From an uncultured Acidobacteriia bacterium (GTDB lineage: Bacteria; Acidobacteriota; Terriglobia; Bryobacterales; Bryobacteraceae): DNA of 56,645 nt. Made by a program: the position numbers and the translations under genes. The stretch covers positions 1 to 56,645 of the forward strand of contig CAIKAS010000215.1 in NCBI GenBank assembly GCA_903825445.1. Reading direction: 5' to 3'. Under the pieces are notes generated by a model. It had not been told where the DNA came from, did no database searches, and worked only from the letters and a program-made list of their open reading frames with translations. Below, in pieces: positions 16,517 through 23,904 of the stretch (the stretch's first letter is position 1; each line of letters begins with the position of its first letter).

Positions 16517-18232
16517 ATGAAGAAACTTGTACTTCTCACTTGTCTGGGAACCACAGCGCTGTTTGGGCAGGGCGGACCTCTCGATCCCGCCGAACTGAGC
16601 AAGCCGCTGTCCAATAACTGGACCAGCTATTCAGGCGACTACAGCGGCAGGCGCTACAGCCTGCTCAAACAGGTAAACGTCGAGACCGTCAAGAACCTGA
16701 GCCTGGAATGGCTGAACACCAACATTAAGAGCGGTTGCGGCGCATCGGGCACCGAACCTCAGACTGCTGGTGGCGGCGGCTTCGGGCGAGGCGGCGGCGC
16801 GGGCGGCGGTGGTGCGGCGGCCCCCATCATCGTCGGTGGTCTCGGCGATGGAAGTTCGAATCAGTGCAACGCCGCTCGGTTCCAGGGCGGAGTACTCATC
16901 GTGAACGGCATCATCTATGCCTCGCAGCCGAACAATGTATTCGCTATCGACGCGCACGATGGCACGCTCCTGTGGCAACACTACTGGAAGGTGCGGCCAG
17001 GGCACGGCCTCGCCAATCGCGGTCTCGCGATGTGGAATAACCGCATCTATTTCGAAGAGCAGGATGACTTTCTGATCTGCCTGGATGCGGGGACCGGCAA
17101 GGAAGTCTGGAAAAAGGAAATCGCCTCGCTTGCGGAGAACTACTGGATGTCCAATGCGCCCATGGTTCTCGGCAACCATGTGATCGTGGGAGTCAGCAAC
17201 AACCTGGATATGCCGGCCTTTCTCAAGTCGCTCGATCCTGAAACGGGCGATCAGCAGTGGATTCTGTACTCAACGGCGCAAAACCCCGGTGATCCAGGAG
17301 TTGATACCTGGACCAGCCTCGACGCCGCGCGGCATGGCGGTGGCACGTCCTGGATCCCGGGTTCCTACGATCCTGATCTGCATCTCTATTACTACGGCAC
17401 CGGCAACCCCACGCCAGCCTACACAGCGGGACGTGGCGACGGGGACAACCTCTTCACTGGCTGTCTGATTGCCGTGAATGTCGACACTGGGAAAATGGCC
17501 TGGTATTTCCAGACCTCGCCCCATGACACGCACGACTGGGATTCCACCGAGACTCCCGCACTCGCCGACATGCCCTTCAACGGACGTCAGCGCAAGCTGC
17601 TGATGATGGCGACGCGCAATGGTTATTTCTATGTGCTGGACCGCGTCACCGGCGAACACCTGATCAGCGCCAAACTGGGCCTGGTGAATAATTACGCTTC
17701 GGGAATTCACCCGGACGACAAGCCTACGCTCGATGCGCGCGGTCAGGTGAAACGCAATCCGTACAAGGACGCTACGATTCCGGGGTCGCTCGTGAATGGC
17801 GACGTTCTGAATTATCCGCCTCCGACATTCTCACCGGCAGCTGGACTTTTTTACACGCACGAGGAGAACAGCCTGCACATCGACTACCTGATGGAACCCG
17901 ATCCGCGCGGGTCGATGGGGCTCGGTGGCATCTCCAGCGGGGGAACTTTCAATTTCGGCACTTTCCTCGATGCCATCGACTACAAGACCGGCAAGGTCGT
18001 CTGGCGGCATAAGCTGACCGGCGGCAGCGTCGGCCTGCTTACGACCGCGGGAGGCGTGCTGTTTATGAGCAACGGTGGCGGCATCGAAGCGCTTGAGGCC
18101 ACGACAGGCAAGCCTCTGTGGCACTCGGAAGTTGGCACGCTATCGGCGCCCGTGGAGACATTCCTCATGGACGGAAAACAGCATGTCGCCGCGTTCGTCA
18201 GCGGCGGTCTCTTCATGTTTGTGCTCAATTAG
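16517..18232 (+). CDS. PQQ-dependent alcohol dehydrogenase-type beta-propeller
   Basis: A 571-aa quinoprotein of the methanol/ethanol dehydrogenase family. It has a signal peptide (residues 1-18), NNWTSYSGDYSGRRYS, propeller W-motif repeats (NNVFAIDAHDGTLLWQ, LICLDAGTGKEVWK, LIAVNVDTGKMAWYFQ), the active-site-like segment HDTHDWDSTETP, and the final blade GIEALEATTGKPLWHSE. A Gly-rich insertion lies at nt 16766-16817. GAGGAGACGAATCC precedes the ATG. The family oxidises alcohols or aldehydes in the periplasm with PQQ. The upstream cytochrome c would take the electrons. No accessory PQQ-synthesis genes are in the window, and the substrate is unknown. Confidence 0.88.
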   Translation: MKKLVLLTCLGTTALFGQGGPLDPAELSKPLSNNWTSYSGDYSGRRYSLLKQVNVETVKNLSLEWLNTNIKSGCGASGTEPQTAGGGGFGRGGGAGGGGAAAPIIVGGLGDGSSNQCNAARFQGGVLIVNGIIYASQPNNVFAIDAHDGTLLWQHYWKVRPGHGLANRGLAMWNNRIYFEEQDDFLICLDAGTGKEVWKKEIASLAENYWMSNAPMVLGNHVIVGVSNNLDMPAFLKSLDPETGDQQWILYSTAQNPGDPGVDTWTSLDAARHGGGTSWIPGSYDPDLHLYYYGTGNPTPAYTAGRGDGDNLFTGCLIAVNVDTGKMAWYFQTSPHDTHDWDSTETPALADMPFNGRQRKLLMMATRNGYFYVLDRVTGEHLISAKLGLVNNYASGIHPDDKPTLDARGQVKRNPYKDATIPGSLVNGDVLNYPPPTFSPAAGLFYTHEENSLHIDYLMEPDPRGSMGLGGISSGGTFNFGTFLDAIDYKTGKVVWRHKLTGGSVGLLTTAGGVLFMSNGGGIEALEATTGKPLWHSEVGTLSAPVETFLMDGKQHVAAFVSGGLFMFVLN

Positions 18233-18251
18233 TGAGTGGGGAGGGCACATC

Positions 18252-18296
18252 CCGCTCTCCTCATCTGTGCATGTCTGTGTTCATCTGTGGTTAATT
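18252..18296. repeat. Dispersed intergenic repeat, CATCTGTG type
   Basis: Contains the units TCATCTGTG, GTCTGTG and TTCATCTGTGGTTAATTA between two convergent genes. It resembles the CATCTGCG-type repeats at 31753, 36332 and 39926 but is more diverged. Repeats of this kind (CATCTGTG/CATCTGCG runs) recur between genes in many soil bacteria. Confidence 0.5.
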
Positions 18297-19866
18297 ACTT
18301 CGCCGCGGGATTCCAGCCATCGCTTCCGCGCAGGAACACGTTCGGCTGAAATGCCGCCGCCTCCGCTGCCGTCAGTTGATGCGACCAGCCCGCCCTGCTA
18401 ACAGTCCTCGCGCCCGGTCCGGTTGACTGGAATTCGCCGTACCAGGCCGTCGCCTCATTCTTCGCGTCGTTCCAGTTATCCCAGCCTTCCGGGCGAATGA
18501 AAGCGTCCATCGCGCATTGGATATAGACCACGCGCGAGTACGGTCGCCAGGGACGCCCCAGAAAAGATCCCTTCGTCTGGTTCTCGGCGGTCAGTCTGGA
18601 ATGGTAGAAAACATAACCCGTCGTCAGCTCCGGCGACGTGCGGCTGTGTGCCGTAAGATAACCGTCGCCGCGGCTGTGAATCTCGCAGTTCTCGAATACC
18701 GCCGTGGCATTTCCGAAGATGAAATCCACGTGACCTTCGATGTAGCAGTCCTTGTAATACTGCCGGCCTGTGGCGGCGTACAGGGTGTCCTGCCAGCCGA
18801 GGAACCGACAGTGCCGGAATTCCGCGCGATCGGAATGGATCATCAGCGCGACAGCCTGCGATCCCACGCCGAAAGTATTCTCAAATGTGACATTCTGGGC
18901 GTGAAACTCAGCCCCTTGTACGTCAACGGTACTGCTGAGAAAAGTGCCGCCAGCCTCCTTTGCGCTCATGGCTGCGGTAATAATCGTGGTCGCAGCATCC
19001 TCACCAATAAAACTCGTGCGCGGACGATCCTGCGGAACCACCAAGCGCTCCTTGTATGTGCCCGGACGAATTTCGATATTCAGGCGTTGCCCGTCCGGCA
19101 CAAACGGAGCATGGTCAATCGCCCTCTGAATTGTCAGGAAATCGCCGGAGCCGTCGGCCGCAACCACCACCTGCATTGGGGGCAGACCGGCCTGGATCAT
19201 CGGCCTCATCGCGGGCACCACGCGCACGAATTCATGCGCGGCGATAGCGCCCGTTTCGTTGCGGCCAATGGGGCCGAGATGCGTCGTATCCGGCTTGCCG
19301 TCTTTATCCACCGCATCGATATCGATGCAACGCGCAGGGCCCAGCTTTTCGGCGTAGGCGAGCGTCAGAGCGTACAGATCTATCAGCGGCACGTTCTTTT
19401 CCTTCGCCACTGCGCGAGTAGCGGCCACGTACGGCACGAGCGAATCGGGCTTGATTTTGCCGGCGGCATCGAAAACGCGGCGGACGATCGACGTCACAAG
19501 GACCGGCTTCGCACCAGCCGCGCGGGCTTCGTCGATGTAGCGGATCAGGTTAGCGCGATAGGTGGTGTCCGGATCGGTCTCGCGTTCCGGACCTTTGCCG
19601 GGCGAATCGTTGTGGCCGAACTGGATCAGGATGTAATCGGGTTTGGCGGCCAGCGCGGGAGCCCACGCGCCTTCGTCGCGAAAGCTTTTCGAACTGCGCC
19701 CGTTGAGCGCGAGATTGACCACCTGCACTTCGGAGTTGAATGAACCACTGAAGCCTTTGCCCCAGCCGCCCTGGTCGTTGACCGTGGAGTCTCCAACGAG
19801 TACGATCTTAACCGCAGCTGGCGAGACCACAGGCAGCAGGAAAAGAAGAGGAAGAAGATACTTCAT
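18295..19866 (-). CDS. CE12-CE8 fusion: rhamnogalacturonan acetylesterase-like plus pectinesterase
   Basis: A 523-aa exported protein. After the signal peptide (residues 1-18) comes an SGNH/GDSL hydrolase of the rhamnogalacturonan-acetylesterase type: block I VLVGDSTVND, LNGRSSKSFRDEG, block III FGHNDSPGKG, and a C-terminal DTTHLGPIG with the catalytic Asp/His pair. Residues ~225-523 are a pectin methylesterase beta-helix: GSGDFLTIQRAID, RPGTYKERLVVP, QAVALMIHSDRAEF, GWQDTLYAATGRQYYKDC, and GHVDFIFGNATAVFENC with the catalytic Asps, then FLGRPWRPYSRVV. One polypeptide would thus remove acetyl and methyl esters from pectin, preparing it for lyases. Both catalytic sets appear intact. Confidence 0.92.
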   Translation of the reverse strand: MKYLLPLLFLLPVVSPAAVKIVLVGDSTVNDQGGWGKGFSGSFNSEVQVVNLALNGRSSKSFRDEGAWAPALAAKPDYILIQFGHNDSPGKGPERETDPDTTYRANLIRYIDEARAAGAKPVLVTSIVRRVFDAAGKIKPDSLVPYVAATRAVAKEKNVPLIDLYALTLAYAEKLGPARCIDIDAVDKDGKPDTTHLGPIGRNETGAIAAHEFVRVVPAMRPMIQAGLPPMQVVVAADGSGDFLTIQRAIDHAPFVPDGQRLNIEIRPGTYKERLVVPQDRPRTSFIGEDAATTIITAAMSAKEAGGTFLSSTVDVQGAEFHAQNVTFENTFGVGSQAVALMIHSDRAEFRHCRFLGWQDTLYAATGRQYYKDCYIEGHVDFIFGNATAVFENCEIHSRGDGYLTAHSRTSPELTTGYVFYHSRLTAENQTKGSFLGRPWRPYSRVVYIQCAMDAFIRPEGWDNWNDAKNEATAWYGEFQSTGPGARTVSRAGWSHQLTAAEAAAFQPNVFLRGSDGWNPAAK

Positions 19867-19902
19867 ATCGTCATCACTCTAGCAGAGCAAATGTCGGACA
19901 TC

Positions 19903-21408
19903 TCACTTCATCGAAGCCGCGGCCGTCGGATCCAGCGGGATAGACAGCGATCCCGTCGCGCCAGACCCGAAATCGAATACGATGGCGCGAATCATGGCGA
20001 TCCCGTCAAGATTCAGGCTGCGGTTCAACTCAATCCCGTCGCGCAACGCTTTCTCCCGCTGCCCAGCGTCGTAATCGAGTTTCAGAGGCACAGCCGCCAT
20101 CCCCATCGCGTTCCCGTCTTTCTTGTACAACACGAGCGTAAGCTTCAGCTGTCCGGTAAACCGGTCGCCATTCTGCGGCAGCGCCACGTCCTCTGCCGTA
20201 ATTCGCATCGCGATGTCAGTTTGATGAGCGACCTTCGGATCCGGCGTCACCAGTGCGTATAATCCGATCTCCGCCACCTCGGCCCGGGTTCTCAGGGCGT
20301 CGCCGGTTGCGCGGTCGGCCAGAGTTGCGTCTGGTTCCTTCGACGCCAGGTAACCCGTTCGCGTCTGAATCCGCACTCCCTTGCGTGTACAGGTGACGCG
20401 GAGATCATGGAACTTTCCGTCCCAGGAGTCGTCCGATGGGTAATAGCCAATTTGATAACCGCTGCGCAGGTCGCGCATGGCTTGCTGAACAGCTTTGCCG
20501 ATGTCACTGCTGGCGTCCGGCCGTCCGCCCGTAATGCCTGCCAGAATGTTAAGTGCCCCAATGCTGTTCAGATCGCCATTCACGGCATCGGCGCTGCCCA
20601 GCATGAATTGCGGAACCGGGTAGATGGCGATCTGGGCCTTCGCAAACCGATCGCCCACCTGGCGAAGCTGCGTCGTAAAGTCAATTGCGCTCCCGGTCTG
20701 CGAGTGCGACGCTGCTATCGCGAACGGTATCCCGTCAGTAATCCACACCAGATTCTTCCGCCCCGGATATGCCGACATCTGCCCGCCAATATTCATGAGT
20801 GCTTTAAGCGTGAGATCGATCCGCACATTAAGAACGTTGGTATCGCCTGGCCTGACTTTCTGCAGACTTCGCATCGCCTCGTCCATCAACGGCTTGATCC
20901 GGTGCGTCCAGGCTTCGCCCTTCTGCGCACTATCTTGCGGATTCGCGCCCGGTTCCGTGCCATCTAAACCGTGGATCGGCGAGATCTTCCCATCCAGTGT
21001 GAGCGCGTACAGGAATAGATCGCCCGGTTCCTCCATAGTGCTCAGTTGCCGCACGATCAGGTTTGCCGTCAGTGATTCCGTGGTGACGCGCTGATTCAGC
21101 AGGTCGAGCAAAATCACAGTCGCGTGGCGCGCGCGGGCTCTCCCCCCGTTGGAGTATTCGCCAGGACCGGGTGACGGCAAGGCGGGGGGCTTATCGTTCA
21201 CATGCCGGAAGAAAACTACAGGCTGATTCCTGCCCTCGTCCGTTATCTGGATTTCATTTTGTGTCAGGTCTGTGACGGGTTGCTGGTTACTATCCACCGC
21301 GACGACATTGAGATCTATCAGCTTCGCATCCGGCGCCGCGGCGTGAACCAAGGCAGGAGCGGCTGCCAGTGAGACCACCAATGCCGGAACACACAATCTA
21401 CCAAACAT
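19903..21408 (-). CDS. VWFA-related acidobacterial-domain secreted protein, second copy
   Basis: A 501-aa exported protein with a signal peptide (residues 1-23) and the same family markers as 5039-7282: DLNVVAVDSNQQPVTDLTQNE, IQITDEGRNQPVVFF, ATVILLDLLNQ, KNLVWITDGIPFA and MRDLRSGYQIGYYP. The C-terminal ~150 residues are beta-rich. It lacks the Gly-rich tract of the first copy. The upstream sequence has both an SD-like AAGGGG and a TAATCT box immediately before the ATG, so its translation mode is unclear. Role unknown; the family is expanded in Acidobacteriota. Confidence 0.85.
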   Translation of the reverse strand: MFGRLCVPALVVSLAAAPALVHAAAPDAKLIDLNVVAVDSNQQPVTDLTQNEIQITDEGRNQPVVFFRHVNDKPPALPSPGPGEYSNGGRARARHATVILLDLLNQRVTTESLTANLIVRQLSTMEEPGDLFLYALTLDGKISPIHGLDGTEPGANPQDSAQKGEAWTHRIKPLMDEAMRSLQKVRPGDTNVLNVRIDLTLKALMNIGGQMSAYPGRKNLVWITDGIPFAIAASHSQTGSAIDFTTQLRQVGDRFAKAQIAIYPVPQFMLGSADAVNGDLNSIGALNILAGITGGRPDASSDIGKAVQQAMRDLRSGYQIGYYPSDDSWDGKFHDLRVTCTRKGVRIQTRTGYLASKEPDATLADRATGDALRTRAEVAEIGLYALVTPDPKVAHQTDIAMRITAEDVALPQNGDRFTGQLKLTLVLYKKDGNAMGMAAVPLKLDYDAGQREKALRDGIELNRSLNLDGIAMIRAIVFDFGSGATGSLSIPLDPTAAASMK

Positions 21409-21502
21409 CCCCTTAGATTAACCCGATTTTCTCCAACAAAAAAGGACAGATTCCGTTTGTCCCGGAACCTGTCCCAATTTGGCAAAGCAAACTTCCCGTT
21501 TC

Positions 21503-23236
21503 CTACCCGCGGCCGCCCGGAGCCGCACCACCGCGTCCACCCCGACCCGGAGCCGCCGGCAGCAGCGATACAAGTTTGTCATCCTGCAGCGGACGCGACT
21601 CACTGACCGTGTCGAACACCATCGCCTGCGGATTATCCACCGTATACGGCCGCCATTCCAAACCAGGCGCGCTCGGATTCCCCGTCTTCGCGAAACGCAC
21701 CCACGCCCCCGCAACCTTGTCCTGCAGCGCCATCGCCACCGGACCGCCGCCGGTTGCCGTCTTGATCTGCGGCACGTTCAGAGCGTGGAAGCAAAACGCG
21801 AGCTCTGAACAATGGAAGGCCGTGATGCCGCCATTGATCGGGTATTCCCATGCGTACACGTAGTTGTAGACCGGCGTCTTGCCTTTCTCCAGTTTCCGCG
21901 CCAGCAGGCTCTTCGAGCCACCCCGCGAGGCGCCTGCGTAATAGAGAACATCCTGAATCTTCTTCCGCGGATACGTATGCCTGAACTCCGCCACAACCGC
22001 GTCTTTCTTGTCGCCGAATGCCTTGGTCAGATTATCGTCGATTTCCTTCGGCGTCCATTCGTTCTTGCGCCCGTCGCCTCTGGTCAGCGTGCCCTGCATC
22101 TCGCTGAAGACCGTCCCGGAGATGACTGGAATGGTGTCCGCCCAGTCGCAGAATTCGCGCATCACGTACTGATCGTCCGCAATCGGGTTCCAGCCCCCCA
22201 CTTGTATGCCGAGATCACGGCTGACTGCCTGCCCCGCCGCAATTCCAGCCGCCAGCAGATCCGGATAAGCAACAGCTTTGAGCTTGTCGATCTGGCTCCC
22301 CGTCAGGTTCAGGTTCTTGAGCACCGCCGCCGCCAGCGCCTGTTGGCCCTTGATAGCCGCCGCCGGATCTGTGCCCCGGTAGCTCGCGCTGCCACTCTGC
22401 GCCGAGACCTTATGGAACAGCCCCTTCGCCACCGGCATGTGCATCAGCCGCACCACCTTGCCACCGCCGCCCGATTGCCCGAAGATCATCACATTGCCAG
22501 GATCTCCGCCAAACGCTTCAATGTTGTCCCGTACCCACTCGAGCGACGCCACCAGATCGGCCATGCCGGTTTGTCGCGAATTGGCATATCCCGCGCCATA
22601 TGCGGAAAGATCGAGCGTCCCGATAATGTTCAGCCGGTGATTCACGCTGACCACCACCACATCGCCGAACTCGCTGAGGCTTCTGCCATCGTACGCGTAG
22701 CCTTCCATCGAAGACCCATTAGTGAATCCGCCGCCATGCATCCAGACCATGACGGGTTTCTTCACCGAAGGCGTCATGTTCTGCGTCCACACATTCAGAT
22801 ACTGGCAATTCTCATTGGCGGTCCAGAAACGGTGCGGGAAGACGAGTTCGTCGGAGCTGACAGTACTAGAGGGCGGGCTCGGGCACACTGGCCCCCACAC
22901 CTGCGCATTCTTGACATCGGTCCAGGGTTGCACCGGCTTCGGTTGACCGAACCGTTCCGCCTCGGCGTAACGAACTCCAAGGAACGACAGGGTCTTGCCC
23001 TCCCGCAGGCCCCGAAGCCTGCCGCCCTTCACTGTGACGACGGGCGGGTTCAGGTTGGGATTAGAGACTGCGGCAGCAGTGCCGCCTGAGTGAGCCGGTG
23101 CCGCAGCCTTCGGCTTATCTTCTCCGAGGGCACCGTTGGATTGCAGGGCAACAGCGGCGGCGCCACTCATTAAAGTGGTTCCCATCAGCTGCCGGCGATT
23201 CATTCGACCAAACGTGGGCGGTTGTTGACTGGACAT
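21503..23236 (-). CDS. Tat-exported type-B carboxylesterase/lipase
   Basis: A 577-aa alpha/beta hydrolase. The N-terminus carries a twin-arginine signal (MNRRQLMGTTLMSGAAAVAL from residue ~12). Markers include FLGVRYAEAERFG, ENCQYLNVW, the oxyanion region VWMHGGGFTNGSS, the nucleophile in FGQSGGGG (a GQSGG variant of the usual GESAG), the likely acid in SGTVFSEMQG and the catalytic His in TAFHCSELAF. The C-terminus ends in PGRGGRGGAAPGGRG, another Gly/Arg tail. AAAGGAAAAACT precedes the ATG. It is about 30% similar in layout to the 13729-15477 enzyme but uses a different export route. Confidence 0.87.
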   Translation of the reverse strand: MSSQQPPTFGRMNRRQLMGTTLMSGAAAVALQSNGALGEDKPKAAAPAHSGGTAAAVSNPNLNPPVVTVKGGRLRGLREGKTLSFLGVRYAEAERFGQPKPVQPWTDVKNAQVWGPVCPSPPSSTVSSDELVFPHRFWTANENCQYLNVWTQNMTPSVKKPVMVWMHGGGFTNGSSMEGYAYDGRSLSEFGDVVVVSVNHRLNIIGTLDLSAYGAGYANSRQTGMADLVASLEWVRDNIEAFGGDPGNVMIFGQSGGGGKVVRLMHMPVAKGLFHKVSAQSGSASYRGTDPAAAIKGQQALAAAVLKNLNLTGSQIDKLKAVAYPDLLAAGIAAGQAVSRDLGIQVGGWNPIADDQYVMREFCDWADTIPVISGTVFSEMQGTLTRGDGRKNEWTPKEIDDNLTKAFGDKKDAVVAEFRHTYPRKKIQDVLYYAGASRGGSKSLLARKLEKGKTPVYNYVYAWEYPINGGITAFHCSELAFCFHALNVPQIKTATGGGPVAMALQDKVAGAWVRFAKTGNPSAPGLEWRPYTVDNPQAMVFDTVSESRPLQDDKLVSLLPAAPGRGGRGGAAPGGRG

Positions 23237-23324
23237 AGTTTTTCCTTTGACGATATTCGCGCCTGTTCCGGCGTCATACTACCGTCAGGCATTCTATCAA
23301 TTCGCCGCAGGCTTGGCGAAGCTG

Positions 23325-23855
23325 TCAATTCGCCGAGGGCTCATTTACGCTGTCGATGACGAAAACATCCACTGGCGCTTTAGTTGCTCCCAGTTTCAAT
23401 CCCAGTTGTTCCTGGAATGCGGTGAAAAAATCCGGTGGCGCACCTGCGCTGTCAGGCGCGCGCTCTGTTGCGCTTCCGGGCTGCGACGGAGGTGCATCCG
23501 GCGTCCACTTCAGAGCCAAATCGTACCTTTTCGACCCAAGCCCTGTCTGGTCCACCACTGGTCGGTCCGCTACACTGGCCATCAATATTCGCGCGAATTC
23601 CGTCATCGTTGCGTTCGTGAGTTGTAATGTCCTGGGACCCACGCTAAAACCCGGTTGACCGTTCGGGTCGCTGTTGTTCTCGATCAGTTTGGCGCCCGAC
23701 TTTGCCACCGTAATTGCATACACGGGCAACTCCCGGTTGTCGTGATGGAAAGTCAGCTCAAACCGATCCGCCACCAGCTTCCGCACCATTGCTTTCAATT
23801 GGTCGATTCCCGGCTTGTCCGGTTTGCCGGTGACATCCTGTTCGTGCGACGTCAA
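23325..23855 (-). pseudogene. N-terminally truncated TIGR03435-family protein
   Basis: About 176 aa matching the C-terminal two thirds of the soil-associated TIGR03435 family: QLKAMVRKLVADRFELTFH, ELPVYAITVAKSGAKL, MTEFARILMASVADRPVVDQTGL, RYDLALKWTPD, then FTAFQEQLGLKLGATKAPVDVFVIDSV. Full-length members (~250-300 aa) start with a signal peptide and a DVASVKP-like segment, which are missing here. The only start is a TTG at 23855, and no SD is visible. The end of the upstream TonB receptor gene lies 50 bp away, so the 5' part was probably lost. It could still be a short expressed protein, but a truncated gene is more likely. Confidence 0.75.
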
Positions 23856-23904
23856 GCGCGTGTTGCCCGGCTCAGAACTGGCGCGCCGTCCCGCTGGATT
23901 CGCC

